NCBI RefSeq assembly: GCF_000214415.1
Contig: NC_015562.1
Coordinates: 248,001 to 312,000 of the forward strand
Source: Methanotorris igneus Kol 5
GTDB taxonomy: Archaea > AGJL01 > Methanococci > Methanococcales > Methanococcaceae
Direction: 5' to 3'
DNA length: 64,000 nt
Shown: one piece after another, positions 1 to 8,786 of the stretch
Layout of the letters: every line of letters begins with the position of its first letter
How positions within the stretch are numbered: the stretch's first letter is position 1
Notes under the pieces: generated by a model
Databases searched by the model: none
What the model was told of the DNA's origin: nothing
What the model saw: the letters and a program-made list of their open reading frames with translations, nothing else
Program-made: the position numbers and the translations under genes

Positions 1-2
1 CA

Positions 3-521
3 AAACCACAGAAAGTATTGGAAATTGGTCCTGGAAACGGAACAATATCAAACTATTTAAAGAAAATATGTAAAATTAATGTCACTACGGTAGATATAGA
101 TAAAAATTTAAACCCTGATTATGTTTGTAGTGTTACAGAACTAAAAAATATCTTTAAGAAGGATAGTTTTGACACTGTTTTATGTGCTCAAGTGTTAGAA
201 CACCTTCCATTTAGATATTTTGAAGAATCTTTAAAAAATATCCAATATGTAACAAAAAATTATGCAATAATAACTTTACCTCATTATGGCATTAATATAT
301 CCTTTAAAATAAAAATATTATTTGGAGAATTTAATTTTGTATTATGTATTCCATATCCAAAAGAACACAAGTTTGATGGTCAACATTATTGGGAAATTGG
401 AAAAAAAGGATATTCATTAAGAAGAATAGAAAAAATCATATCTAAATATTTTATTATATTAAAAAATTATCTTATTCCTGAACATCCATATCATAGGGTA
501 TTTGTATTAAAGAAATTTTAA
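3..521 (+). CDS. SAM-dependent methyltransferase, 5' end missing
   Basis: This is the 3' part of a class I methyltransferase gene; the reading frame is already open at the window edge, so the true start lies outside. The SAM-binding motif I is visible at once as VLEIGPGNG. An acidic motif II (TVDIDKN) and the post-II segment DTVLCAQVLEHLPF follow, as in the Methyltransf_11/23 families. The substrate cannot be read from the sequence. It sits upstream of a glycosyltransferase and close to a second methyltransferase remnant, so a role in methylating a surface glycan or its lipid carrier is a reasonable inference. The fold is secure, the substrate unknown. Confidence 0.8.
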   Translation, partial: KPQKVLEIGPGNGTISNYLKKICKINVTTVDIDKNLNPDYVCSVTELKNIFKKDSFDTVLCAQVLEHLPFRYFEESLKNIQYVTKNYAIITLPHYGINISFKIKILFGEFNFVLCIPYPKEHKFDGQHYWEIGKKGYSLRRIEKIISKYFIILKNYLIPEHPYHRVFVLKKF

Positions 522-565
522 AGAATTAAATTGATAAATATATACAATAATAAAGGATGATAATA

Positions 566-1741
566 ATGAAAGTTAATCATATTAAGAATAAAAAATATGT
601 AAACGAGAACATAAAAATATATTACATTGAAAATTTTTCAATTCCAGGAAATTCTGCTCACTCCTTACAAATAGAGAATACCATAAAGGCATTATCCAAA
701 ATATCAAATGTTACTTTAATATCAATTTCATTTAATACAGTTAAAAAATTAGATTTTTGCGAACATATTGTAATAAAATCACCAGATCTCTTTAAAAAAA
801 TTATTCCTTATAGAGTGTTTTATTTATTGTACAAAATTAAAGATTTAAAATTTGAAAAAAATGCATATCTATATACACGTTCTCCAATAATAGCATATTA
901 TCTTCACAAAAAATTTAAAAAGGTTATTGTTGAAATACATAACATTCCAAATTTAAAAGATAATATTTTTGAAAATCTCTTATTTCATATTCCTTTAAAT
1001 AATTTTTTTCTAAACAAGTTATATAATAGAGAAAATATTCATTTTGTTACAATTTCGAAGTCTTTAAAAGAAGATTTAATTAAACTCTTTAGTATTCCAG
1101 AAGAAAAAATAACCGTTCTTCCAGATGCAGTAGATCTAAACAAATTCAATATAAACATATCTAAAGAAGATGCAAGAGAGAAATTAAACCTTCCTAAAGA
1201 AAAAATAATTATAACCTACACTGGTAGCTTACAAGAATGGAAAGGATATAAAACTTTTTTAGAATCTTATAAATATTTAAAAAACAGAAAAAATGTAATT
1301 TATTTAATAGTTGGTGGGTCAGAAGACCAAATAAAAATTTTAAAAAAAGAATACGAAAATGAAAATATAATTTTTATTCCCTTTGTTGAACATTCGAAAA
1401 TACCATTATTTTTAAAAGTATCTGACATATTGGTTATTCCAAATTCCGCCAAATATGAAATTTCAGTTAAATACACCTCCCCTTTAAAACTCTTTGAATA
1501 TATGGCTTCCAGAAGGCCAATAATAGCGAGTGATTTGCCGAGTATTAGAGAAATAGTTAGTGAAGAAGAAGTTTTATTTTTCAGACCAGATAATGAAAAA
1601 GATTTAGCAGAAAAAATAGAGTATTTACTAAATAATAAAGATTTAATAGAAAAACTTGCTAAGAATGCTTTTGAGAAAGTAAAGAACTATACTTGGGAAA
1701 AGAGGGCTAAGAGGATTGTTGAGATTTTTGAGGTGGAATAA
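566..1741 (+). CDS. GT4-family glycosyltransferase
   Basis: A 391-residue GT-B glycosyltransferase of family GT4. The C-terminal nucleotide-sugar half is clear: ITYTGSLQEWKGYKTF opens the second Rossmann domain, and SPLKLFEYMASRRPIIASD contains the EX7E-like donor-binding segment. The N-terminal acceptor domain is less conserved. I take the ATG at 566 because GGATGAT lies just upstream; an in-frame ATG at 557 overlaps that ribosome binding site. The gene overlaps the next reading frame by one base. It probably adds a sugar to a lipid-linked precursor on the cytoplasmic face of the membrane; donor and acceptor are not identifiable. Confidence 0.85.
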   Translation: MKVNHIKNKKYVNENIKIYYIENFSIPGNSAHSLQIENTIKALSKISNVTLISISFNTVKKLDFCEHIVIKSPDLFKKIIPYRVFYLLYKIKDLKFEKNAYLYTRSPIIAYYLHKKFKKVIVEIHNIPNLKDNIFENLLFHIPLNNFFLNKLYNRENIHFVTISKSLKEDLIKLFSIPEEKITVLPDAVDLNKFNINISKEDAREKLNLPKEKIIITYTGSLQEWKGYKTFLESYKYLKNRKNVIYLIVGGSEDQIKILKKEYENENIIFIPFVEHSKIPLFLKVSDILVIPNSAKYEISVKYTSPLKLFEYMASRRPIIASDLPSIREIVSEEEVLFFRPDNEKDLAEKIEYLLNNKDLIEKLAKNAFEKVKNYTWEKRAKRIVEIFEVE

Positions 1742-2320
1742 TGAAAGATTTTTTATACTATTTAATAAGATATTCTAAGATATTCTCAAGGGAAAACTTA
1801 TACAAATTTTTAGACGATTCTATAAAAAAATATACGCTCATGTTCATTCAAGATTACCTATATAAATAGTGTGCTGTTATCGTGGCTTTGCGGGCTGGTG
1901 CATATAAAAAATTATCAATGGTAAAACTTGTTTGCTATAAGTAATGATGTTTGAAGATGAGCGAAAATATATTAAAAAAGATGAGATATATACAATTAAC
2001 ATTGGTACAGGGGGCGAAATAAGCAAATTTATAAAAGATAAAGGAATAAAAATATTGGAAATCGATATAGATGAAAAAAGAAGCCCTGATTTAGTTATGG
2101 ATATTCAAAATATGCATTTATTGAACGATAATTCAGTTGATGTTATCTTTTGCTTAGAAGTTTTAGAACATGTGCAAAATCCTTTTAAGGCGGTTGAGGA
2201 AATAAAGAGAGTACTTAAACCAGGAGGAATTTTTATTGGTTCGACACCTTTTGTTTTTCCAATACATGATGAACCAGATGATTATTTTAGATATACAAAG
2301 TATGGGATTCTAAATTTATT
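1741..2320 (+). pseudogene. Disrupted SAM methyltransferase, truncated by an IS element
   Basis: Two pieces look like one broken methyltransferase. The first, 1741-1869, encodes 42 residues beginning MKDFLYYLIRYSKIF and overlaps the stop of the glycosyltransferase gene. The second, from about 1944, carries the SAM fold: INIGTGGE (motif I), ILEIDIDEKRSPDLVMDI, VIFCLEVLEHVQNPF and LKPGGIFIGSTPF. Between them lies about 75 bp of atypical sequence with a G-rich stretch. The 3' end runs into the left inverted repeat of an IS element at 2321, so the last residues of that frame are transposon-derived. No continuation of the gene appears beyond the IS, which implies a deletion. That the first piece belongs to the same gene is an inference. 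Confidence 0.6.
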
Positions 2321-2473
2321 GTTGTATCCTGAAATTATTTCGTTGTTCATGTTCATGTTATCACCTCTTTATTACATTTGGTATTTTCGAAGTATACTTC
2401 GTATGGGGTTTTAAAACTTAATGAGCGGTGTGGTTTTATTTGGTTGTGCCATTCAACGAATTCTTTCAGGTTG

Positions 2474-2522
2474 TCGCTTGCGTAGCAAGCGAGCAACGAA
2501 AACCGAAGGTTTTCGTCTAATT
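2474..2522 (+). repeat. 49-bp double-hairpin insertion, copy A
   Basis: Identical over 49 bases to copy B at 2911-2959. It contains two hairpins in a row: CGCTTGC-GTA-GCAAGCG, then CGAAAACC-GAA-GGTTTTCG. It interrupts the C-terminal part of the transposase after the LDKFN codons and introduces a TAG stop. Confidence 0.9.
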
Positions 2523-2910
2523 GAACTTGTCCAGTCGATATTCAACTTCCCTATTTATTCTTTCAACTTTTCCTATCGTTTGAGGGTGTCTGATTGAGGT
2601 TTTTATATGCAAAATTTCCCTTTCCATTAGAAACTTCTGAAATCTCGAGATTCCACCCCTTGCAGGGACGAATTGGGTTCCATTGTCAGTTAATATCTTT
2701 TTCGGCGTTCCATGCTTTTCAAAGCATTCTTCTAAAGCCGAGATAACAACGTCGGTTGTAGCTTCTTCGTAAATTCCAGCGTGTAGGATGAATCTACTGT
2801 GATCATCAATTATTAACAGGAGATTATATCTAACCCCACCCACATCTACGATTTTAAAATCCATCTGCCACATTTCGTTAGGTTTTGAAGCGCTGAATCG
2901 CTTTGGCTTT

Positions 2911-2959
2911 TCGCTTGCGTAGCAAGCGAGCAACGAAAACCGAAGGTTTTCGTCTAATT
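2911..2959 (+). repeat. 49-bp double-hairpin insertion, copy B
   Basis: Second exact copy of the 49-bp unit, in the same orientation as copy A. It sits between the HTH and integrase parts of the transposase, after the GKKKRKN codons. The second hairpin, CGAAAACC-GAA-GGTTTTCG, resembles other short hairpins in this window (for example 10716-10740). Confidence 0.9.
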
Positions 2960-3507
2960 CTTTCTTTTCTTCTTTCCCTTCTGGATAAGGTCGAACTCCT
3001 TCAGTATAGTATATATACGATTATGAGGAATATGTATATTGTGCTTATTCTCTATGTATTTCTCTAAATGCACTGCACTGGTTCCTTTATACTCCTCAAC
3101 TGCTTTAAGAACTAAATCAATTTCTTCCTTCGATATTTTCTTTGGCTTTCTACCCCTACGCTTTATCTTTGGAATTTCTCCGGTCTCTCTATATTCTTTC
3201 CATATTTGCTGAACTCTACGGGGAGTTACTCCAACTTTCTTAGCTATACGGCTGGTTTCAAAGCCCTTTTCTTTCCATCTAATGATTTTCCTAATCTTTT
3301 TATCGTTAAGTTTTGCCCCCTTCATATTATTCTTATTATTAACATTCCTCTTTTTATTACCTACTGATGCGAAATAATTTCGGGATACCACAAAACGCTC
3401 TGTTAATTAACAATATATTTATATTAAATAATAAAAATTTAAGAAAAATTTTAATAAATTATTATAAAAAACATTTAATAGAAACAAATGAAAAAAATGC
3501 TGCACAT

Positions 3508-4770
3508 TTATTTGCAGTATTTAAGAAAAAATAAAAAAGTGATTATCATTACTAATAACCTATAAAATATTCTTGCTATAATAGCTCCTAATAATCCATA
3601 AAAATAAATTCCAAAGAAACTAAGTAATATTAAAATTAATGAAGAATATGTGTAAAATTTGTTAATTAGTCTTGCTTCTTTTTCTTTTATTAAATAATTA
3701 TATGGTAAAATATAAAGCATAGATAAAAAACTTAAATGAAACAACATACTTAACCATACATAGTCATAATACTTAGGATAAAACCATTTAAATATGAAAG
3801 GTGCTAATACCAAATAAACTACAATTAAAAAAACCACAACAACAAAAAACTTCTTTAAATGTTTCATTATGTCTCTTTTACTTAGGTCTTCGGAGGCAAT
3901 CTTAGGGAGAATCATTGGGATAAATGTTTTTGCTAGTATTTTAATTTGATTTGGAATTGAAGTTACAATTTTAAAAATAGCCAGTTCTTCAAAACTGAGA
4001 AAATAAGCAATTATCATACTATCGAAATTATTTGCAATATTTGATAGTGCTATAGATAGACTTATACTTTTACCAAATTTTATACTATCTTCATCAATAT
4101 TATTATTAGTTATAAATCTTTTGACATAAAACATGCTATAATAACCGTTAATAACAATTTGAATTAAAACTGTAATTATTGTTATCCAAAAAACACTTTC
4201 TGTAAAATATGCTGTCAAAACTATCAATATCGTTGAGATAATATTAAATAAAGAAGATAACTTAGTCAAGATATCAAATCTTTTTTTACCATTTAATAGA
4301 GTTGTATAAAATCCAGAGATGGCATAAAATGGGAATATGGATGATAATATTAAAAAAATTAATGATAAATGAAACCAACCATATAAATACTCATAGACAG
4401 AAAATCCCAACAAAAATAGACTTCCCAACCAACTCCATTTAAATATTTCCTTCAGAGCTCTAAAATATGTTCCTTCATAACCTTTTGCAACTGCCTGAAT
4501 AACTGCAACACTCATTCCCAGAAGTGCAAAAATAGTAGCAATACTTAAAATTGTCATTATAAAGCTATACTGCCCAAAAACTTCTTTTGATAGAAAATTT
4601 GCAAAAACGATACTTAAAATAAATCCCTTTAAAGTTCCAAAAAATTGCCCAATACTTAACCAAAACCCTCCCTTTATAAAGTAAGGGAGATCTAAACCCA
4701 CCTTTGAAGAATATCTTTTAGAGAATTTGTAAATTTTATCCTTTAAATTACTATATTGTTTTTTGAACAT
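3508..4770 (-). CDS. Polysaccharide flippase (Wzx/MATE-like)
   Basis: A 420-residue integral membrane protein of the oligosaccharide/lipid flippase group (MOP superfamily). It has about twelve hydrophobic helices with short charged loops. Near the N-terminus IKGGFWLSIGQFFGTLKGF is a typical opening for this family, followed by VFANFLSKEVFGQYSFIMT. Such proteins move lipid-linked oligosaccharides across the cytoplasmic membrane. It is followed at a 29-bp spacing by a GT4 glycosyltransferase on the same strand, so both probably belong to one surface-glycan locus, perhaps for S-layer glycosylation or a capsule. Start at 4770, preceded by a G-rich ribosome binding site. Substrate unknown. Confidence 0.85.
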   Translation of the reverse strand: MFKKQYSNLKDKIYKFSKRYSSKVGLDLPYFIKGGFWLSIGQFFGTLKGFILSIVFANFLSKEVFGQYSFIMTILSIATIFALLGMSVAVIQAVAKGYEGTYFRALKEIFKWSWLGSLFLLGFSVYEYLYGWFHLSLIFLILSSIFPFYAISGFYTTLLNGKKRFDILTKLSSLFNIISTILIVLTAYFTESVFWITIITVLIQIVINGYYSMFYVKRFITNNNIDEDSIKFGKSISLSIALSNIANNFDSMIIAYFLSFEELAIFKIVTSIPNQIKILAKTFIPMILPKIASEDLSKRDIMKHLKKFFVVVVFLIVVYLVLAPFIFKWFYPKYYDYVWLSMLFHLSFLSMLYILPYNYLIKEKEARLINKFYTYSSLILILLSFFGIYFYGLLGAIIARIFYRLLVMIITFLFFLKYCK

Positions 4771-4799
4771 GTTTTACCCAACCCCGATAATATTTATTT

Positions 4800-5978
4800 T
4801 TATTTTTTCAACAATTCCTTAAAAATCTCCTTATATTTCTCAATAGCTTTATCCCAACTAAAATTCTCTTTGACAAATTTTTTAGCGTTTTCACCATAAA
4901 TTTTTATTAATTCTTTATTTTCAATTAATTTAATTATTCCTTTCTTAATTTCTTCGGGGTTATTATCTTCCAACAAAATACCTGTTTTTTCATCAATAAT
5001 AACTTCATCTCCTCCTTCATAGGGGCTTGCTACGATGGCCCTTCCACACACCATAGCTTCTAAGAGAGAAGTTGATAAACCACCTCCAGGATAAGCAGAA
5101 TGGATATAGATATCACAAACTTTTAATATGCCTATGGCTTCTTCAAAATCTTTTTTTCCTAAGAAGTAGATGCCATTATTTAAATATTCATTAGCTAATT
5201 TTTTTAATCTTTCTAAATCTTCCCCATATCCAACAATAATTAAGACGGCATCTTTTTTAATATTTTCGGGGAGTATTTTATAAGCTTTTATTATATTTTC
5301 AACTCCTTTCCATTTGTAAAGTCTGCCAACAAAGCAGAGTTTTAATTTGCCTTTAAACTTATTTTTAATTTCTTCATTCTCCTTTATTTTTTCTATTTTC
5401 TCAAATTCAATTCCTCTATAAATTATTGGGATCTCCCTTTTAATAAAGTTGTTTAATATAAATTCTTTAACAGCTTTTGATATGGCAATTACATAATCAC
5501 TCTTCTTAAAAATAAGTTTTCCTATAGTTTTATCATATAAGTAAGATAGTTTATTTGTTATTTCATTTTGCACTTTAATGAATGCACTTCCATGTTCTAC
5601 ATGGATTAAAATCTTTTTATTAAACCTTAATTTTGCAAAGAGAAACCCCAAAAGTGTATTTGAAAAAAATCGGGTTCTTGTCATTACTATATCAAAGTCT
5701 ATCTTATAAAGGTTAAAAAAAAGTTTCCAAAATTTTGGAGATAGCATATTTGGAACAGGATAGTTGGGAATTATTTCAAAAGCAGGATATCTTATTATTT
5801 TAACATTATTATATTTTACTTCAAACTCTTTAGATTTTGGAATGTTAGGAGCAAAGATTGTTATGTCAAAATTCTTATCTTTGGAAAGGTATTTTACAAA
5901 TTCATCAACATGGGTTTCTAATCCACCAATATGTGGTAAATAATAACCAGGGAAGATTATTAATTTAATCTTTTTCAT
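4800..5978 (-). CDS. GT4-family glycosyltransferase
   Basis: A 392-residue GT-B enzyme of family GT4. The N-terminal domain opens with KLIIFPGYYLPHIGGLETHV, the classic glycine-rich acceptor-domain loop with the GG-ETHV motif. The C-terminal domain has LCFVGRLYKWKGVENIIKA and a late segment GGGLSTSLLEAMVCGRAIVA that matches the donor-binding EX7E region. The start has a strong GGGGGA ribosome binding site. It is transcribed toward the flippase. Likely role: transfer of a nucleotide-activated sugar in surface-polysaccharide assembly at the membrane. The heptose operon upstream could supply the donor, but that link is inferred from proximity only. Confidence 0.87.
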   Translation of the reverse strand: MKKIKLIIFPGYYLPHIGGLETHVDEFVKYLSKDKNFDITIFAPNIPKSKEFEVKYNNVKIIRYPAFEIIPNYPVPNMLSPKFWKLFFNLYKIDFDIVMTRTRFFSNTLLGFLFAKLRFNKKILIHVEHGSAFIKVQNEITNKLSYLYDKTIGKLIFKKSDYVIAISKAVKEFILNNFIKREIPIIYRGIEFEKIEKIKENEEIKNKFKGKLKLCFVGRLYKWKGVENIIKAYKILPENIKKDAVLIIVGYGEDLERLKKLANEYLNNGIYFLGKKDFEEAIGILKVCDIYIHSAYPGGGLSTSLLEAMVCGRAIVASPYEGGDEVIIDEKTGILLEDNNPEEIKKGIIKLIENKELIKIYGENAKKFVKENFSWDKAIEKYKEIFKELLKK

Positions 5979-6072
5979 ATTTCCCCCTTATATTTTTAAT
6001 TAATTAAAATAATTTTCCAATTAGTTTTGTGTTAATAATGCTCCATTATTTTTTAAATTTTTATTTTTTTGT

Positions 6073-6248
6073 TTTAAATCCTTATTACCTCCCCCAACTT
6101 TGGAGTATATACATTGAATCCTTTTTCAATTGCCCATTTTTTGAATGTTAAAACTTCAAGTTCATCCCCATGCTGAATTATGAGTGTTTCTGGATTAACT
6201 TTATTCACAAATTCGTGGAGTTCGTCCATTCCCGCATGCGCTGAAAAA
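6073..6248 (-). pseudogene. Duplicated 3' end of the beta-CASP nuclease gene
   Basis: These 176 bases are identical to 9382-9557, the 3' end of the beta-CASP ribonuclease gene, in the same orientation. The copy encodes the last 58 codons of that protein and its stop, and has no start. The two copies are 3309 bp apart and bracket the heptose operon exactly. Perfect identity implies a recent event or ongoing gene conversion. Sequence from 6249 to 6371 is plain AT-rich DNA with no gene. Confidence 0.93.
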
Positions 6249-6371
6249 AATGAAAAATTATTGAAAAATCTAACATCTATTTTTAGATTTATTTTTCTGC
6301 AATTTTAAAACTTTAATTCTCTAATTTTTATATTTTTTCACATATTTAACTTCATTTACGTTATATGGGCT

Positions 6372-6917
6372 CTAAATTTTATAGGTTTTTTCCTTTATTA
6401 CCTCAACACAGCCATATAAATCTTTTGCAATAAAATCAGCCTCAGTTTTTTCATTATCATATAAAATCCTTATTGTTTTACACCCAACACTCTTTCCACA
6501 AATTATATCACTCTCACTGTCTCCAATCATCCAACTCCTACTAAAGTCAATATTCCATTTTTCCTTGGCTTTTAAAAGCATGCCATTCTTTGGTTTTCTG
6601 CAGTTACAAGTCCCATCCAAATGAGGGCAATAAAAGATATCATCAATTTCAGGCAATAACTTAAGCATATAATCATGAACAACTTTTAAATCTTCCTCTG
6701 TCATAATGCCCTTAGCAATCCCTTGCTGATTGGTTATAACTATTAACAAATAGCCCATCTTTTTAAATTCAATTAACGCTTCTCTAACTTTTGGTAGTAA
6801 TTCAAACTCCTCTATTTTTTTAACGTAATCCCCAATTAATCTTTTATTGATAACCCCATCCCTATCAAGGAATATTGCCTTATTATTGTTCATAATTTTC
6901 CCATTATTTATTTTCAT
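6372..6917 (-). CDS. gmhB: D-glycero-manno-heptose-1,7-bisphosphate 7-phosphatase
   Basis: A HAD-superfamily phosphatase of 181 residues. The nucleophile motif is AIFLDRDGVINK (both Asp present), followed by VITNQQGIAKG (motif II, Thr) and the GmhB zinc loop CPHLDGTCNCRKPKNGML with its Cys/His ligands. Motif III/IV is SWMIGDSESDI. This is the histidinol-phosphatase/GmhB type that removes the C7 phosphate from heptose bisphosphate. Its ATG overlaps the stop of the preceding gene by four bases (ATGA), so translation is probably coupled; an internal ATG at 6893 is an alternative start. It is the last gene of the heptose operon. Confidence 0.88.
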   Translation of the reverse strand: MKINNGKIMNNNKAIFLDRDGVINKRLIGDYVKKIEEFELLPKVREALIEFKKMGYLLIVITNQQGIAKGIMTEEDLKVVHDYMLKLLPEIDDIFYCPHLDGTCNCRKPKNGMLLKAKEKWNIDFSRSWMIGDSESDIICGKSVGCKTIRILYDNEKTEADFIAKDLYGCVEVIKEKTYKI

Positions 6918-7318
6918 CTTAATAGTAATCCTATGTTTTTTAATACTTCGGGAATAAATGGAGATATTATAATTAATATTATTAATATTTTAACCCAATA
7001 GTCCATTTTTTGGTTTGTCAAGCCTATCTTTTTTTCAAGCAATGCCATCTTTATCTCCAATCGTTCCTCCATTGTTTTTATTTCTCCACTTAATTTCCCT
7101 TCAACAAGCAGTATATCTTCTTTTGTTGCCAATTCTTTTCTTAATTCATCCCTTACTTCGTTCTTTATTATTGATGATTGATGTTTAACCTCCTCTCTCG
7201 CTATACTTATCGCTATTTCTTTTGATTCTGCATCATTTTTTTCTTTTAATTTTTCAACTTCTTTTTCCAATTTCTGGATTCTAACCAATAACTCATCAAC
7301 AGATGTTGCTGAGCTCAT
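6914..7318 (-). CDS. Coiled-coil protein with C-terminal membrane anchor, unknown function
   Basis: I do not recognise this 134-residue protein. Residues 8-100 are rich in Glu, Lys and Leu with heptad spacing (LVRIQKLEKEVEKLKEKN and later KTMEERLEIKMALLEKKIG), predicting a long coiled coil. Residues about 108-128 (WVKILIILIIISPFIPEVL) form one hydrophobic helix, so the protein should be anchored by its C-terminus with the coiled coil in the cytoplasm. It overlaps both neighbours by ATGA junctions, so it is a true member of the heptose operon. It could tether the sugar enzymes to the membrane, but nothing in the sequence proves this. Confidence 0.75.
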   Translation of the reverse strand: MSSATSVDELLVRIQKLEKEVEKLKEKNDAESKEIAISIAREEVKHQSSIIKNEVRDELRKELATKEDILLVEGKLSGEIKTMEERLEIKMALLEKKIGLTNQKMDYWVKILIILIIISPFIPEVLKNIGLLLR

Positions 7319-8253
7319 GTTTCCATCTTGTTATTTTCACTAAACTTGCCAAACAACTCATCTAAGCTAACTGTTGCAGTTCCAACCTTTCCAACAACAA
7401 TTGAACTTGCTTTATTTGCCAATTTAACCGCATCAACTAAATCATAACCTTTGTCTAAAGCATAAGCCAAAACAGCAATAAATGTATCTCCTGCCCCCGA
7501 AACATCATGAACTTCTTTAACCTTTGTAGAGATGTGGTAGACTTCTCCATTAAGAGTTACCAATGTAGAACCCTTTTCACTTCTTGTGATGACGAAATTT
7601 GAGTTAAATTCCTCAACCAACTCCAAACCTATCTTCTCCAATTCATCATCTTTGTTTTCTATCTCTCTTCCAATAATTTGGGAAGTCTCTTTTAGATTTG
7701 GTTTTATTAAATAGACATCTTTATAAAATTCTATGTTTTTAGGTTTAGGGTCAACTAAAATCTTACCTTTAAATTCTTTTTTAATTTTTTCCATAAGTTC
7801 TTTTGTTATGAGGCCTTTTGCATAATCGGAAATTATCAATATATTTGATTTACTGTTGAGTCTTTTAATTTTATCTAAAATCTTGTTTGAAATTTCTTCA
7901 TTTATTGGATATATTTTTTCATAATCCACCCTAAGAAGTTGTTGGTTGTATCCGATAGCCACAAATCTATGCTTCACTATTGTGGGCCTCCCATCTGATA
8001 CAAAATAATACTTGATGCCGTTTTCATTACACAGTTTTTCAATACACTTCCCAAATTCATCTCTATTGGTAATGCTTATTAAAAATACATCATGCTTTAA
8101 AGAGGCGATATTATTTGCAACGTTTCCTGCTCCTCCAAGTGTATATTTTTCTTCAACCGCATTTAACACTGGAACTGGTGCTTCAGGGTTTATTCTCTCA
8201 ACCTTTCCATATGTGTATTTATCGAGCATCACCTCTCCTAAAACCACTATCAT
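7315..8253 (-). CDS. rfaE1: D-glycero-beta-D-manno-heptose-7-phosphate kinase
   Basis: A PfkB-family sugar kinase of 312 residues corresponding to the N-terminal half of bacterial HldE. Diagnostic features are VVLGEVMLDKYTYGKVERIN, the following PEAPVPVL and GGAGNVANNIASL, which are characteristic of heptose kinases, and the catalytic DVSGAGDTFIAVLAYAL near the C-terminus. It phosphorylates C1 of heptose 7-phosphate. The bacterial HldE is usually a fusion; here the kinase and the adenylyltransferase are separate adjacent genes four bases apart. GGTGAAAGG precedes the ATG. Confidence 0.9.
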   Translation of the reverse strand: MIVVLGEVMLDKYTYGKVERINPEAPVPVLNAVEEKYTLGGAGNVANNIASLKHDVFLISITNRDEFGKCIEKLCNENGIKYYFVSDGRPTIVKHRFVAIGYNQQLLRVDYEKIYPINEEISNKILDKIKRLNSKSNILIISDYAKGLITKELMEKIKKEFKGKILVDPKPKNIEFYKDVYLIKPNLKETSQIIGREIENKDDELEKIGLELVEEFNSNFVITRSEKGSTLVTLNGEVYHISTKVKEVHDVSGAGDTFIAVLAYALDKGYDLVDAVKLANKASSIVVGKVGTATVSLDELFGKFSENNKMET

Positions 8254-8257
8254 CCTT

Positions 8258-8731
8258 TCACCTATATTTTTCTAAGATCCATTCTATTATATTTGTTGTT
8301 GAAAAACCCTCAATTAGTGGGATTATTTTTACTTCCCCACCGTAACTTTTAACAACCTCTGCCTCTGGTAAATCTTCCTCTTTGTAATCCCCACCTTTTA
8401 CATGGATGTGGGGTTTTATTATTTTTATCAATTCAATTGGGCTATCTTCATCAAAAGGAACTACAAAATCTACTGGTTTTAAATTATCTAAAACATAAGC
8501 CCTTGAGTATAGTGGGATTATAGGGCGTTTTTCTCCTTTTATTTTTTTAATAGATTCATCTGAATTTATTCCTACTATCAAAACATCTCCTAATTTTTTT
8601 GCTTTATTTAAATACTCTACATGCCCCCTATGAATTATATCAAAACATCCATTTGTAAAGACTATTTTTAAATTTTGGCTTTTTAACTCTTTAATTATGT
8701 CTTTCAACAATGTTCTATTTTTAATTATCAT
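8258..8731 (-). CDS. rfaE2: Heptose-1-phosphate adenylyltransferase
   Basis: A nucleotidyltransferase of the cytidylyltransferase-like superfamily, 157 residues, equal to the C-terminal half of HldE. It has the HxGH-type motif in FTNGCFDIIHRGHVEYL, then VLIVGINSDESIKKIKG, and GFSTTNIIEWILEKYR at the end, corresponding to the ISTT/S-type motif. It should transfer AMP from ATP to heptose 1-phosphate, giving ADP-heptose. The ATG at 8731 follows AAGGGATAAT; a longer frame begins at 8767 without a good ribosome binding site. Confidence 0.88.
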   Translation of the reverse strand: MIIKNRTLLKDIIKELKSQNLKIVFTNGCFDIIHRGHVEYLNKAKKLGDVLIVGINSDESIKKIKGEKRPIIPLYSRAYVLDNLKPVDFVVPFDEDSPIELIKIIKPHIHVKGGDYKEEDLPEAEVVKSYGGEVKIIPLIEGFSTTNIIEWILEKYR

Positions 8732-8786
8732 ATTATCCCTTATTTCCAAAATATTTATATTTGTCATTAAATAAATAATTTAACCT

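Larger units (their letters stand above)
2353..3325 (-). pseudogene. Transposase (HTH plus rve integrase core), split by two hairpin insertions
   Basis: The transposase reads on the minus strand. Piece one (3325 to 2954) has an N-terminal helix-turn-helix, IAKKVGVTPRRVQQIWKEY, followed by a basic linker. Piece two (about 2910 to 2517) is the rve catalytic core with a DDE set: WQMDFKIVDVGG, ILTDNGTQF and GKVERINREVEYRL. Piece three (2473 to 2353) encodes NLKEFVEWHNQIKPHRSL, the usual C-terminal tail, ending in TGA. The pieces are separated by two identical 49-bp units at 2911-2959 and 2474-2522, each placing a TAG codon in frame at its edge. Removing them would restore an almost continuous protein. 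The ATG at 3325 is chosen because longer frames start inside the terminal repeat. Confidence 0.8.
2321..3391 (-). mobile_element. IS element with rve-type transposase, inactivated
   Basis: An insertion sequence of about 1.07 kb is bounded by imperfect 22-bp inverted repeats: 2321-2342 (GTTGTATCCTGAAATTATTT...) and the reverse complement of 3370-3391 (GTGGTATCCCGAAATTATTT...), matching at 20 of 22 positions. It holds one transposase gene on the minus strand, now in three pieces (see that entry). The HTH plus rve integrase layout resembles the IS481/IS3-like groups. I cannot see a convincing target duplication, and the flanks do not rejoin into one gene, so a rearrangement followed insertion. 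Confidence 0.8.
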
